From positions 248,001 through 312,000 of the forward strand of contig NZ_JBGUAX010000005.1 of the NCBI RefSeq assembly GCF_041821065.1: a stretch of 64,000 nt of DNA, given 5' to 3'. The DNA comes from Egicoccus sp. AB-alg2. GTDB lineage: Bacteria > Actinomycetota > Nitriliruptoria > Nitriliruptorales > Nitriliruptoraceae. Positions 26,607-35,612 of this stretch are shown here, in pieces. Under the pieces are notes generated by a model that was given only the letters and a program-made list of their open reading frames with translations, ran no database searches and had not been told where the DNA came from. The first letter of the stretch is position 1. Every line of letters begins with the position of its first letter. A program made the translations under genes and the position numbers.

Positions 26607-27119
26607 ATGTCCGCCCTCGCCAGCCTCGCCACCCCCGACGACGTCGAGGTGGGTTCGGCCGCCTGGTACGCGCAGCGGTGGGAACGCGCCCGCCGCCTGG
26701 CCGGCCACCTGCTCGGCGACTGGGCCGACGCCGAGGACGTCGCCTCCGAGGTGCTGCTGCGGGTCTGGGCACGCTGGGAACGCCACGGCCTGCCCGACAA
26801 CCCCGACGCCTACGTCGCCCGCGCGCTGCGCAACGAGGTGGTCAACCGCTTCCGCCGGCGCGACCGCGAACGCCGCTCGCTGGCCCTCAGCCGCGTGCCC
26901 ACGGACGTCGCCGGACCCGAGGACCACACCGCCGAACGCGACCACGTCGACCGCCTGCTGCGACACCTCACGCCCGCCGACCGGGACACGGTCGTGGCGC
27001 ACTACCTCGACGACCGTTCGTGCGAGGACATCGCCGACGAGCTGGCGCTCGCACCCGCCAGCGTGCGCGCCCGGCTGCACCGCTCCCGCCGCCGGCTCGC
27101 CGCCCTCCCGCACGGGTGA
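26607..27119 (+). CDS. ECF-type sigma factor
   Basis: 170 residues from ATG 26607. Region 2 is at about 20-85 (AGHLLGDWADAEDVASEVLLR) and the region 4 helix-turn-helix at about 115-165 (LTPADRDTVVAHYLDD, CEDIADELALAPASVRARLH). No anti-sigma gene directly follows; the next gene is another sigma factor. The 3' end is duplicated just downstream (27081-27162). Confidence 0.85.
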   Translation: MSALASLATPDDVEVGSAAWYAQRWERARRLAGHLLGDWADAEDVASEVLLRVWARWERHGLPDNPDAYVARALRNEVVNRFRRRDRERRSLALSRVPTDVAGPEDHTAERDHVDRLLRHLTPADRDTVVAHYLDDRSCEDIADELALAPASVRARLHRSRRRLAALPHG

Positions 27120-27162
27120 GCCCAGCTTCCGCCGTCGCCTCGCCGCCCTTCCGCAGGGCTGA
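27081..27162 (+). repeat. Tandem duplication of the sigma gene 3' end
   Basis: The last about 40 bp of the sigma gene, encoding RRRLAALPHG and stop, are followed at once by a similar 40-bp copy encoding RRRLAALPQG and stop. The copies differ at several bases. It looks like an old slippage duplication. Confidence 0.6.
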
Positions 27163-27308
27163 GCACCGCTCCGTCAGCCGCGGTCGCACGCGTCCCGGCC
27201 GCGCCGACCCGACGCGCCCGCGCCGAGGTGCTCGCATCTGTGCCGGATGAAACACTCCCTGCCGCGCCGGACAGGTAGGGGTGACACAGTCCCCGGACGG
27301 ACCACGAC

Positions 27309-27920
27309 ATGGCAGACGACGAACCCGATCGCGCGGCCCGGTTCCGCGCCCTCTACCTCGACACCCACGCCGAGGTGCTGCGCTTCGCGCTGCGGCGCGT
27401 CGAGCCGGCGCAGGCCGAGGACGTCGTCGCCGACGCGTACCTGGTGGCGTGGCGGCGGCTCGACGAGGCACCGCAGCACCACGACGACCAGCGCGCCTGG
27501 TTGTTCGGGGTCGCCCGCCACTGCCTGCTGAACAGCCGCCGGGGACACGCCCGACACCAGGCGCTCGCCGTCCGCATCGCCACCGTCGCAGCGCCCACCG
27601 GAACGACCAGCGGCGCGGACGACGGCGTGGCCGACCGGCTGCAGCTGGCCGCGGCCTGGCGGCGGCTGCGGCCAGCCGACCAGGAGGCGCTGGCGCTCAC
27701 GGTGTTCGAGGAGCTGACCTCCCCGCGAGCGGCCGAGGTGCTCGGCATCTCGCCGGTCGCCTTCCGGCTGCGGCTGCTGCGCGCCCGTCGGGCGCTGCGC
27801 CGACAGCTGGACGCCACCGCGGAGTCCGCGGCCGCCAACCCCGCGGCCACGGATCCCGCGTCCACGACTGGACACCTCCCTCCCACGACGTGGGATCCGA
27901 CGCTGGAGACGCGGCCATGA
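27309..27920 (+). CDS. ECF-type sigma factor
   Basis: 203 residues from ATG 27309. Region 2: FRALYLDTHAEVLRFALRRV and EDVVADAYLVAWRR. Region 4: LRPADQEALALTVFEELTSP and AAEVLGISPVAFRLRLLRA. The C-terminal 35 residues are a Thr/Ala/Pro-rich tail. The stop overlaps the next gene by 4 bp, so that gene is the candidate regulator. A GAAAC-like element at 27249-27253 could be an ECF-type -35, but I could not pair it with a convincing -10. Confidence 0.88.
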   Translation: MADDEPDRAARFRALYLDTHAEVLRFALRRVEPAQAEDVVADAYLVAWRRLDEAPQHHDDQRAWLFGVARHCLLNSRRGHARHQALAVRIATVAAPTGTTSGADDGVADRLQLAAAWRRLRPADQEALALTVFEELTSPRAAEVLGISPVAFRLRLLRARRALRRQLDATAESAAANPAATDPASTTGHLPPTTWDPTLETRP

Positions 27921-28807
27921 CGCAGGACATCGAGGCAGCACTGCGAACGCTGGATCCCGCCGACCGGCCGATGACGGCCGACGAGCAGCAGCGCGCGATG
28001 GCCACGCTCGAGCGGATCGTCGCGACAGACCCGGACCGCGGTGGCGCCGCCCCGGCGACGCTTCCGCGGAAGCGGTCGTCCGCAGCGCCGCACCGGAAGC
28101 GGTCGTCGGAGGCGCTTCCACGGAAGCGGTGGTTCGCGCCGAACCGTGGCCCGGGGCACGGCCGGCGCGCCGGCATCGCGCTGACCGCGGTCGCGACGTT
28201 CGTGGCGGGAGCGGTGGCGGTCGAGCTCGTGCAGCGTGAGTCGCCGTCGTACGCGTCCTGGACGGCCGTGCCCGCGGTGGCCGCCGACGACGACGTCGCC
28301 CGGGTCGCCGCCGCCTGCCGGCCACAGCTGGAGGGCTCCTCGCTCGACCTGTCGCGCGCACGGCTGGTGCTGGCCGAACGGCGCGGCGAGCACGTCGCGC
28401 TGCTGTACCGCACCGACGACCCGGACCTGTCGGGTGCGTGCCTGGCCCGACAACCGCCGGGGACCGACGAGGTGCTGGAGGTCAACAGCGGCGTGGGCGG
28501 CAGCTCCGGTCCGGCGCTGCGGCCGCCGCCGCGCGGCTACACGCAGGGCGCGGTGTCGCAGTTCGAGGGCGCGTCGATCACCGACGGCGCGGTCGGCGCG
28601 CAGGTCGTCGGCGTCACCATCCACGCCGGTGACATGACGGTGGAGGCCAGCGTCGCCGACGGCCGCTACACCGCCTGGTGGCCCGGCGCGGCCTTCAGCG
28701 ACGCGGCCGACGAGCCCGACGGCAAGCCCCGGTTCGTCCTGACCTACGACCTGACGCTGGCCGACGGCACCGTCGTCCGCAACGCGGAGCCGACCCTCCC
28801 CGGGTGA
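27917..28807 (+). CDS. Membrane protein coupled to ECF sigma; candidate anti-sigma factor
   Basis: 296 residues. The first 80 residues are cytoplasmic and contain a 9-residue tandem repeat (residues 50-76). One membrane segment at about 84-105 (GIALTAVATFVAGAVAV) is followed by an extracytoplasmic domain of 190 residues with one cysteine pair region (ACRPQ...GACLARQ). Type II topology and the ATGA overlap with sigma are those of anti-sigma factors. I see no zinc-binding ZAS motif, so the call rests on context. Confidence 0.6.
   Translation: MTQDIEAALRTLDPADRPMTADEQQRAMATLERIVATDPDRGGAAPATLPRKRSSAAPHRKRSSEALPRKRWFAPNRGPGHGRRAGIALTAVATFVAGAVAVELVQRESPSYASWTAVPAVAADDDVARVAAACRPQLEGSSLDLSRARLVLAERRGEHVALLYRTDDPDLSGACLARQPPGTDEVLEVNSGVGGSSGPALRPPPRGYTQGAVSQFEGASITDGAVGAQVVGVTIHAGDMTVEASVADGRYTAWWPGAAFSDAADEPDGKPRFVLTYDLTLADGTVVRNAEPTLPG
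28064..28144 (+). repeat. 27-bp tandem repeat inside coding sequence
   Basis: Three 27-bp units starting at 28064, 28091 and 28118 encode PRKRSSAAP, HRKRSSEAL and PRKRWFAPN. The GGAAGCGGT core recurs at exactly 27-bp steps (28068, 28095, 28122). The repeats add a strongly basic cytoplasmic stretch in front of the membrane helix. Confidence 0.8.
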
Positions 28808-28826
28808 TCCCGGCACGGGCGACGCG

Positions 28827-28842
28827 GCCCGCCAACGCGGGC
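28827..28842. terminator. Short hairpin between convergent genes
   Basis: GCCCGC, loop CAAC, GCGGGC between the convergent genes ending at 28807 and 28906. It is short, so a modest candidate for a bidirectional terminator. Confidence 0.4.
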
Positions 28843-28905
28843 TGGGTCACCGCGCAGGCAGCCACGGGGTCGCGCGTGTCCGTCCTCCCCGGCCGCGCGG
28901 CATCC

Positions 28906-31900
28906 CTATGCGGCTGCCTCGACCAACGCCTGGACGCGGACGAGCTGGCGGCCGTAGACCTGCTCGCCGATCGCCTCGCCGACCGCGACGGCGCGGGCCA
29001 GTTCGTCCCGGGCGCTTTCGCGGTCGCCCGCCAGCAGCAGGATCTCGGCCAGCAGCAGCCGCCAGTTCGACAGCGCGTGCTGCTGGCCGGCCTCGTCGAG
29101 GTACCGGCACGCCTCGGCGACCCGCGCCGCCTCGACGGCCGGGTCGCCGCCGGTGCGTGCCCGCGCCCAGCCGTGCAGTGGGGTCGTCAGCATCGCGAGA
29201 TACTGCAGGCCCGCCTGCTCGCACAGGGCCAGACACTCGTCGGTGTGGCGGCGCGCGTCGGCCGGCCGGTCCAGCGCCGCCATCCCCCAGCCGGCGAACA
29301 GCAGCGCGTAACCGAGGGAGAAGGTCGACCCGGTCGCGCGCGCCCGGGCCACCAGCTCCTCGACCGCGCCGAGCGTCGCCGTCTCCTCACCCGCAAGGGC
29401 GTGGAAGATGGTGGCCGCCACGCCGATCGACACCGACAGGTGCTCGGGCGTGACCGCCAGCGCGGCCGCGTCGGTGCGCGACTCCGCCTCGCGCGCCGCC
29501 GCCAGCTGGCCCCGCACCACCTCGAGGTCGGCGCCGCGGAACAGGCACGTGTAGGCGTTGGCGAGGTGCGACGCGACGTGCACGACCGGCGGCACGTCGT
29601 CACCGGCGGCCTGCTTCGCCATGTCGGCGGCCAGGCCGGCGGCCGTGTCGAGCTGCCCGCGGGTCATCGCCCCGGTCCACAGCGACCACCACAGCGACAC
29701 CAGCTCGCCGTCGAGGCCGACCCGCCCGACCAGCTCGCGCACCCGCCGGCCGGCGACCTCGTCGATCTCGGTCGCGACCCAGCCGCGACCGCTGGTCAGC
29801 ACCTGCACCAGCCGCAGCCGCACCGCCAGCTCGGTGGCCGGGTCGTCGCTGGCGGCGTGTGAGAGCACGTGCAGGGCGCGGCGCAGGTGCTGCTCGCCCT
29901 GCTCGTAGGCGAACAGCGCCAACGCCTCGTCGGCGGCGGCCCGCAGGTGGTGCACGACCCGCAGCGGCTCGACCACGTCGGCGGCCTGCCACAGGTGCTG
30001 CGCCACCGCGGTCACGGGCACCGGCTCCAGTTGCTCGAGCGCGTCGGCCGCGGCCGCGTGCAGGCGGGCGGCACGGCCGGGGGTGAGCTCACCGTCGAGG
30101 GTCTCGCGCACCAGCGCGTGCACGAACCGGTAGGCCGAGGCGTGCTGCTGGCCGACCTCCACCAGTGCGTGCTGGATGGCGACGTCGAGGTGGTCGAGCA
30201 CCGTCAGCACGTCGACGCCACCCGCCGCCGCGACGGTGCGCGCGTCGAACTCCTGCCCCAGCACGGCCGCCAGCTCCAGGGTGCGGCGAACCTCCTCGGG
30301 CAGCAGCTGGATGCGGCGCAGCAGCACGTGACGGACGCCGACCGGCACGCCGCCGCGCCCGTCGGTCACCCCGCCGCGCTCGACCGCCAGCGCCGCCAGT
30401 TGACGTGTGAAGAACGGGTTGCCGCCCGAACGGTGCACGAGGTCGGCCAGTACCGCGTCCGACGGCGGGGTGCCGGCCACCTCGGTCGCGATGGCGGCCA
30501 CGTCGTCGGCGCCCAGGGCGCCCAGCTCCAACGTCAGCGTGGCCGGCTCGCGCGCCACGCCGGCCAGCGCGGCGTCCAGCGCCGGCGTGCGCTCGGCCGC
30601 GGCACTGCGGTACGAGCCGGCCACCAGCACCCCCGCCGCCGGGGCCCGCGCGGCGAGGAACTCGACCAACTGCAGCGTCGGCGGGTCGGCCCAGTGCAGG
30701 TCGTCGAGGACCACCAGCACCCCGCCGCCCGAGACGCCGCTGCCCGAGGCGCCGCCGTCCGAGACGCCGTCGGACGCGGCACCGTCCGGCCCGCCGGCGG
30801 CCACCTCCGCCGAGGCGTCGTCCGAGGCTCCGCCGGCCGTTGCCGCGAGCCGGCCGAGGAAGGTCGCGACCGCGTCGTACAGCGCGAACCGTGCGGCCCC
30901 CGGGTCACCGCCCAGCGCGACCGGCTCCGTGCCGATCCGGGCCGCCAGCTCCGGGACCAGCTGGGTCACCGGCGCGGCCGCGCCCGCCAGCGCCGACCGC
31001 AACGCCCGCGTGTCGAGGTCGGCGGCCAGGTGGCGCAGCACCTCGATCCACGGCCAGAACGCCGGCACGCCGTCCGCGTCGAGGCAGCGGCCCCAGGCGT
31101 GGGGCACGCCGGTCGCGGACGCGGCGGCGGTGACCTCGCGCAGCAGCGCGGTCTTGCCGATGCCGGGTTCGCCCGCCAGGAGCACGAGCCCGCCCTCCCC
31201 GGTCGCCAGTCGCTCGACCGCGGCGACCAGCTGCCGGCGCTCGGCGTCGCGACCGACGACGCCCGGCAACAGCGCCGACGGCCGGCGTCCATCCGAGGTG
31301 CCCGCGGGCTCGACCGGCACCGCGGTCCCGATCTCGCCGCCCCCGCCGCCCCCGCCGGCCCCGCCGGCCGCCGCGGTCACGGCGGTCCCGCCCGCCCAGC
31401 CGGCCTGTGCGGGTGCGTCCAACGACGGGTCCTGCCGCAGGATCCGGTCGGCCAGCCCGGCGATCTCCGGACTCGGGTCGAGGCCCAGCTCCTCGACGAG
31501 CTCGGCCCGAAAAGCCGTGTGCGTGCGGAGGGCGTCCGGTGTGCGCCCTGCGCGGTGCAGCGCCAGCATCAGCTGCCGGCGCGGGCGCTCGCGCAACCGG
31601 TGCCGGCCGACGTGCGCCTCCAGCTCCGGGACCACCTCGAGGTGGCGCCCGAGCGCCAGCAACGCGTCGAAACGGTCCTCCTCGACGGTCAGGCGCAGCT
31701 CGTCGAGCTTGGCGACCACCGGCTGGGCGTAGGCCTCGGCGGCCACGTCGACCAGCGCGTCGCCGCGCCACAGCGCCAGTGCGGCGTCCAGTACCTCGAC
31801 GCCCGTGGCGGGCTCGGCGGCCGCGACGGCCTCGCGGCCCTGCTTCGCGAGCCGCTCGAAGCGGTGGACGTCGATCCGTTCCGGTTCGACGTCGAGGGCG

Positions 31901-32166
31901 TACCCGCGGCCGCTGGTCACGATCAGCTGCGGTCGACCGGGCTGCTGGAGCAGGCGGCGCAGGTTCGACACGTACGAGCGCAGCGACACCATCGGCTGGG
32001 GCGGCGGCTCCTCGCCCCACAGGTCGGCGACCAGCCGCTCGGACGGCACCGCGCGTCCGACGTCCAGCAGCAGCAGGATCAGCAGCGAGCGCAGCTTGGG
32101 CGCGCCCAACGCCACGCGCGTCCCGGAACGACGGACCTCCAGCGGTCCGAGCAGGCGGAAGTCCAT
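28906..32166 (-). CDS. AfsR/SARP-family transcriptional regulator with AAA ATPase
   Basis: 1086 residues. Residues 1-92 are an OmpR-type winged helix (MDFRLLGPLEVRRSG, SYVSNLRRLL). The BTAD domain runs to about 245 (ERIDVHRFERL ... LGLDPSPEIAGLADRIL). A Gly/Ala linker leads to an ATPase with Walker A GEPGIGKT at 332-339 and VVLDDLHWAD at 485-494. The C-terminal 450 residues are TPR-like helices. SARP regulators activate secondary-metabolism or stress genes from direct repeats; no biosynthetic cluster lies next to it here. It is divergent from the copper-type genes at 32301. Confidence 0.88.
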   Translation of the reverse strand: MDFRLLGPLEVRRSGTRVALGAPKLRSLLILLLLDVGRAVPSERLVADLWGEEPPPQPMVSLRSYVSNLRRLLQQPGRPQLIVTSGRGYALDVEPERIDVHRFERLAKQGREAVAAAEPATGVEVLDAALALWRGDALVDVAAEAYAQPVVAKLDELRLTVEEDRFDALLALGRHLEVVPELEAHVGRHRLRERPRRQLMLALHRAGRTPDALRTHTAFRAELVEELGLDPSPEIAGLADRILRQDPSLDAPAQAGWAGGTAVTAAAGGAGGGGGGGEIGTAVPVEPAGTSDGRRPSALLPGVVGRDAERRQLVAAVERLATGEGGLVLLAGEPGIGKTALLREVTAAASATGVPHAWGRCLDADGVPAFWPWIEVLRHLAADLDTRALRSALAGAAAPVTQLVPELAARIGTEPVALGGDPGAARFALYDAVATFLGRLAATAGGASDDASAEVAAGGPDGAASDGVSDGGASGSGVSGGGVLVVLDDLHWADPPTLQLVEFLAARAPAAGVLVAGSYRSAAAERTPALDAALAGVAREPATLTLELGALGADDVAAIATEVAGTPPSDAVLADLVHRSGGNPFFTRQLAALAVERGGVTDGRGGVPVGVRHVLLRRIQLLPEEVRRTLELAAVLGQEFDARTVAAAGGVDVLTVLDHLDVAIQHALVEVGQQHASAYRFVHALVRETLDGELTPGRAARLHAAAADALEQLEPVPVTAVAQHLWQAADVVEPLRVVHHLRAAADEALALFAYEQGEQHLRRALHVLSHAASDDPATELAVRLRLVQVLTSGRGWVATEIDEVAGRRVRELVGRVGLDGELVSLWWSLWTGAMTRGQLDTAAGLAADMAKQAAGDDVPPVVHVASHLANAYTCLFRGADLEVVRGQLAAAREAESRTDAAALAVTPEHLSVSIGVAATIFHALAGEETATLGAVEELVARARATGSTFSLGYALLFAGWGMAALDRPADARRHTDECLALCEQAGLQYLAMLTTPLHGWARARTGGDPAVEAARVAEACRYLDEAGQQHALSNWRLLLAEILLLAGDRESARDELARAVAVGEAIGEQVYGRQLVRVQALVEAAA

Positions 32167-32300
32167 ACCTCAGTCCCCTGCCACCGGCTCCCCGCCGGCC
32201 AGCGGCGCACCCCGGTCAGCGCGCGACCAAGGCCGCGGCAACGTAGCCCCAAGGCCCCCGTCGCAGGCTGCGTTTCGTCGGACCGATCGAAGGCCTGCCC

Positions 32301-32507
32301 GTGCGAACCCTGCTGCTGGACGTCCCGGACGCCCACTGCGGTGCCTGTCGCGCGGCGATCGTCGCGGCCCTGCAGCGTCACCCGGGGGTCGTGTCGGCGG
32401 ACGTCGACCTACGACGTCGCATCGCCACGGTCGTGTTCGACGAAGGACGCGTGACGGCGGCCGCCGTCGTCGACGCGCTGGTCACGGCCGGCTACCCGCC
32501 GGCGTGA
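32301..32507 (+). CDS. Heavy-metal-associated (HMA) domain protein, CopZ-like
   Basis: 68 residues from GTG 32301. HCGACRAAIVAAL carries the metal-binding CxxC (C-G-A-C), and VVSADVDLRRRIATVVF the beta strands of the ferredoxin-like HMA fold. The first CxxC position lacks the usual methionine. Probably a copper chaperone. The cupredoxin-like lipoprotein gene follows 68 bp downstream. Confidence 0.85.
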   Translation: MRTLLLDVPDAHCGACRAAIVAALQRHPGVVSADVDLRRRIATVVFDEGRVTAAAVVDALVTAGYPPA

Positions 32508-32575
32508 CCGTCGCCCGGCGCCGACGGCGCCGGTCCCGCCCACCACCTCCAGACCACTGGAAGCGAGGTCCAGCC

Positions 32576-33151
32576 ATGCACGTCCGCAACCGCACCCGCA
32601 GCCTGGCCGGCGCCGTCGTCGCCGGCGTCCTGCTGACCGCCTGTTCGACGGCCCAGGCCGACGAGACCGCCACCGAGACCGCCACCGAGTCCGCGACCGA
32701 CACCGACGCGGCCGGCGGTGCGGTCGAGGTGGTCGGCGTCGACTACGGCTTCGAAGGGCTCGACGGGCCGATCGATGCCGGCAGCACCCTGACGTTCCGC
32801 AACGCCTCCGAGGTCGAGTACCACGAGGTCGTGGTGATGCGGGTCCCCGACGAGGAGACCCGCAGCCTCGACGAACTGCTCGCGCTGCCGCCCGAGGAGG
32901 CCGGCCAGGCCCTCGAGTTCGTCGGAGTGGCGGTCGCGCCCCCGGGCGAGGAGGGCGAGGTCGTCGCCGGTGACCTGACCCTCGACCAACCGGGCCGCTA
33001 CGTCGCGACCTGCTTCATCCCGATCGGCGCCGACCCGGACGTGGTCCACGAGGCGATGCACGGGGCCGAGGGCGAGGACGCCCCGCCGGACCTCGGCGAC
33101 GGCGAGCCGCACGCCATGGCCGGCATGGCCGCCGAGTTCACGGTCGAGTGA
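32576..33151 (+). CDS. Cupredoxin-like lipoprotein
   Basis: 191 residues from ATG 32576. A lipoprotein signal ends in the lipobox LTAC at 20-23, followed by a Thr/Glu/Ala-rich linker. The remainder has cupredoxin-type strands: VDYGFEGLDGPIDAGSTLTF, NASEVEYHEVVVMR with a histidine, and GRYVATCFIP with a cysteine. A late histidine and methionines (HAMAGMAAEF) could complete a copper site. Expected on the outer face of the membrane. A strong hairpin ends the transcript. Confidence 0.75.
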   Translation: MHVRNRTRSLAGAVVAGVLLTACSTAQADETATETATESATDTDAAGGAVEVVGVDYGFEGLDGPIDAGSTLTFRNASEVEYHEVVVMRVPDEETRSLDELLALPPEEAGQALEFVGVAVAPPGEEGEVVAGDLTLDQPGRYVATCFIPIGADPDVVHEAMHGAEGEDAPPDLGDGEPHAMAGMAAEFTVE

Positions 33152-33177
33152 CCTGACGGGTCGCCCGCACCGGCCCC

Positions 33178-33210
33178 GGCCCGGGACGCGTCGACAGCGC
33201 GTTCCGGGCC
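33178..33210. terminator. 13-bp hairpin between convergent genes
   Basis: GGCCCGGGACGCG and CGCGTTCCGGGCC pair over 13 bp with one G-U, loop of 7 bases. It lies between the lipoprotein gene (stop 33151) and the convergent DUF2231 gene (stop 33240), so it can serve both. Confidence 0.7.
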
Positions 33211-33239
33211 CGAGCCGTCCGCAGACGACGGACCGGGCG

Positions 33240-33848
33240 CTAGGGCAGCACCGACGGCGTGTCCAGCGGCTGGTCGACGGCTTGCAGGGGCGTGGACAGC
33301 CGCTCGCTGAGGTGCGGCTCGATGCGGGCATGGTCGACCCCGGTCGCCTGCGCGAACGACAGGTGACCGCCGAGGTAGCCACCGACCGACGCCACCACAC
33401 CGCCCAGCAGCGCCGTGACCGTCGCCTTGCCGCGCTTGCCGCGCAGCCCGGCCACGAACGACGCCGTGTAGAAGCCGAGCCCGATGCTGTTGGCGACCGC
33501 GTGGACCACACCGACGCGCTTGGCCGCCGGCGTGGCACGCTGCCACTCCGCCACCCCGGTCGCCACCGTTGGCACCGCGGCCACGACCCCGATCCCGGTC
33601 AGCGTGGTGGCCGCCCCGGACCAGCGCGCCGGCCCGAACAGCCGCAGCAGCGTGGCGCTCATCCAGCAGCCCAGCGGCACGTCGGTCAGCAGCGGGTGCA
33701 GGGCGTGGCCGAGCCACGTCCCTTCCAGCAGGCCACGGGTCGGCTGCTTCTGCAGCGCCTGGGGCAGGGCCTTGTCCAGCGTGTCCACGGCCCGGTCGAG
33801 CTTGGCGTTCTCCTCGAGATCCAGCGCGATGTCGTACGCATGCCGCAT
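33240..33848 (-). CDS. DUF2231 membrane protein
   Basis: 202 residues from ATG 33848 with GGAGG upstream. GHALHPLLTDVPLGCWMSA is the DUF2231 motif and is followed by three or four membrane helices, including HAVANSIGLGFYTASFVAG and GGVVASVGGYLGGHL. Members in proteobacteria bind heme through the HxxxTDxP region; that function is inferred here. The C-terminal 40 residues are soluble. Confidence 0.8.
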   Translation of the reverse strand: MRHAYDIALDLEENAKLDRAVDTLDKALPQALQKQPTRGLLEGTWLGHALHPLLTDVPLGCWMSATLLRLFGPARWSGAATTLTGIGVVAAVPTVATGVAEWQRATPAAKRVGVVHAVANSIGLGFYTASFVAGLRGKRGKATVTALLGGVVASVGGYLGGHLSFAQATGVDHARIEPHLSERLSTPLQAVDQPLDTPSVLP

Positions 33849-34048
33849 GTCGGTCCTCCGCGTGCCGACGACCCCTCGACGCTACGCCGCGACCGCCGTC
33901 GCGCCGCCGGCCGCCACGACCGGGTGGCGGGGACCGGACGGCACCGAGGAACCGTCACGGGCTCCGAGGTGGGACGTCCGTCCCTCGGCACGTCCACCCG
34001 CGCACGCCACCGTGACTAGCGTTGGCCGCCCGACCGCGAGGGCCGCTG

Positions 34049-34459
34049 ATGGAGCTCGACGAGGCGCGCGACTTCCTGCGCGACCACCACCGTGCCGTGC
34101 TGCACACCTACCGCGAGGACGGCGCGCCGCAGCTGTCCCCGGTCGCCGTGGGCGTGGACGCCGCCGGTCACGCCGTCGTGTCGACCCGGGAGACCGCCAT
34201 CAAGGTCAAGAACCTGGAACGGGACCCGCGCGCCTCACTGTGTGTGTTCACCGACAGGTTCTTCGGTCCCTGGATCCGCATCGACGGCGACACGTCGATC
34301 GTGCGGCTGCCCGACGCGATGAAGCCGCTGATCGACTACTACCGCTCGGTCGCCGGCGAGCACCCGGACTGGGACGACTACCGCCGCGCCATGGAGTCCG
34401 AGCGCCGTGTGCTGCTGCGCATCGCGCTGACCGCGGCCGGTCCCGACGTCGCCGGCTGA
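34049..34459 (+). CDS. PPOX-class (F420-type) flavoprotein
   Basis: 136 residues from ATG 34049 with a GAGGG upstream. The split-barrel pattern is clear: FLRDHHRAVLHTYREDGAPQ, SPVAVGVDAAGHAVVSTR, KVKNLERDPRASLCVF and WIRIDGDTSIV. These match actinobacterial PPOX-class F420-dependent enzymes. The substrate is unknown. It shares a transcript with the cobalamin-binding-like gene 19 bp downstream. TAGCGT at 34016-34021 is a possible -10 box. Confidence 0.85.
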   Translation: MELDEARDFLRDHHRAVLHTYREDGAPQLSPVAVGVDAAGHAVVSTRETAIKVKNLERDPRASLCVFTDRFFGPWIRIDGDTSIVRLPDAMKPLIDYYRSVAGEHPDWDDYRRAMESERRVLLRIALTAAGPDVAG

Positions 34460-34478
34460 GCGCCGAAGGGACCTCGTC

Positions 34479-35399
34479 GTGGACCGTGTCGTGTCGTTGC
34501 TGCCGTCGACCACGGAGATCGTGCACGCGCTGGGATGCGGTGACCGGCTGGTCGGGCGCTCCCACGAGTGCGACCACCCCGCCGACGTCCGGGCGCTGCC
34601 GGTCGTCACCGAGCCGAAGGCGCCGATGGCCGGTACCTCGGCGCAGATCGACCGGCAGGTCCGCGCCATCCTGGAGCAGGCGCTGTCGGTCTACCGGGTC
34701 CACGCCGACGTGCTGGTGGAACTCGCCCCGACAGTCGTGCTGACCCAGTCGCAGTGCGAGGTCTGCGCCGTCAGCGCCGACGAGGTGCAGCAGGCCGTCG
34801 ACGACCACCTCGACGGGCACGCCGAGGTGGTCGCGCTGGAACCCAACACGCTCGAGGACGTGTTGAGCGACGTACGACGGGTCGCCCGCGCCCTGCACGT
34901 CCCGGACCGCGGCGAGCGACTGGTCGCCGACATGACCGCCCGCATCCGGGCCGTCGCCGACCGCGCCGCCGGGCTGCCGACGTGGCGGGTCGTCACGCTG
35001 GAGTGGATCAACCCGCTGATGGCCGCCGGCAACTGGATGCCGCAGCTGCTGGCGGCGGCCGGCGGGGAGGAGCTGTTCGGGGTCGCCGGGCGCCACTCCC
35101 CGTGGCTCGCGTGGGACGACGTCGTCGCCGCCGACCCGGACGCAATCGTCGTGCTGCCGTGCGGCTTCGACCTCGAGCGCACCCGCGCCGAGGCCGCCGT
35201 GCTGCACGACCTGCCGGGCTGGGCGGAGCTGCGGGCCGTGCGCGAGGGCCGCGTCGCGCTCACCGACGGCAACCGGTACTTCAACCGGCCCGGCCCACGG
35301 CTGGCGGAATCGACCGAGATCCTGGCGGAGATCCTCCACCCGGACGCGTTCGCACCCGTGCACCGCGGTGACGGCTGGGAGCCGTTCCCCGCCGGCTGA
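34479..35399 (+). CDS. BtuF-like helical-backbone substrate-binding protein without signal peptide
   Basis: 306 residues from GTG 34479. VVSLLPSTTEIVHALGCGDRL, GRSHECDHP, PTVVLTQSQCEVCAVS and LEPNTLEDVL belong to cobalamin-binding proteins of the BtuF/YvrC type, with the PWLAWDDVVAADPDAIVVLP C-terminal lobe. No signal peptide or lipobox is visible, and no BtuCD transport genes adjoin it. Such cytosolic forms are widespread and their role is uncertain. No cobalamin riboswitch is present in the short intergenic space. Confidence 0.82.
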   Translation: MDRVVSLLPSTTEIVHALGCGDRLVGRSHECDHPADVRALPVVTEPKAPMAGTSAQIDRQVRAILEQALSVYRVHADVLVELAPTVVLTQSQCEVCAVSADEVQQAVDDHLDGHAEVVALEPNTLEDVLSDVRRVARALHVPDRGERLVADMTARIRAVADRAAGLPTWRVVTLEWINPLMAAGNWMPQLLAAAGGEELFGVAGRHSPWLAWDDVVAADPDAIVVLPCGFDLERTRAEAAVLHDLPGWAELRAVREGRVALTDGNRYFNRPGPRLAESTEILAEILHPDAFAPVHRGDGWEPFPAG

Positions 35400-35420
35400 C
35401 CTGCGGCCGGCGGGCAGGAT

Positions 35421-35531
35421 TCACCGCGCCAGCCGCCGCGTGATGACCCGGCGCAGCAGTGCCTGCCCGGGCGGGGTGGTCACCAGTGCGACGACGGTGG
35501 CCGCCACCAGCTGTGCAAGGGGTCGTGGCAC
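35421..35531 (-). CDS. 36-residue single-span membrane peptide
   Basis: A short gene from GTG 35531 with GGAG seven bases upstream. It encodes a hydrophobic helix (LAQLVAATVVALVTT) flanked by Pro/Arg at the start and a strongly basic tail (RRVITRRLAR), a normal topology for small membrane proteins. It has no homologue I recognise. Confidence 0.45.
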   Translation of the reverse strand: MPRPLAQLVAATVVALVTTPPGQALLRRVITRRLAR

Positions 35532-35612
35532 GTTCGCGCTCCTCCGGACGACTCGTCCCAGCTTGCGCCACCGAGACCGGTGGCACCGCCGTCCGAGTGG
35601 TCGCGCGGCCAC

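Noticed and set aside
29869-32454. An 861-codon plus-strand frame antisense to the SARP regulator
   Set aside because: High GC leaves the antisense frame open; the product shows no domain and the minus-strand gene is unambiguous.
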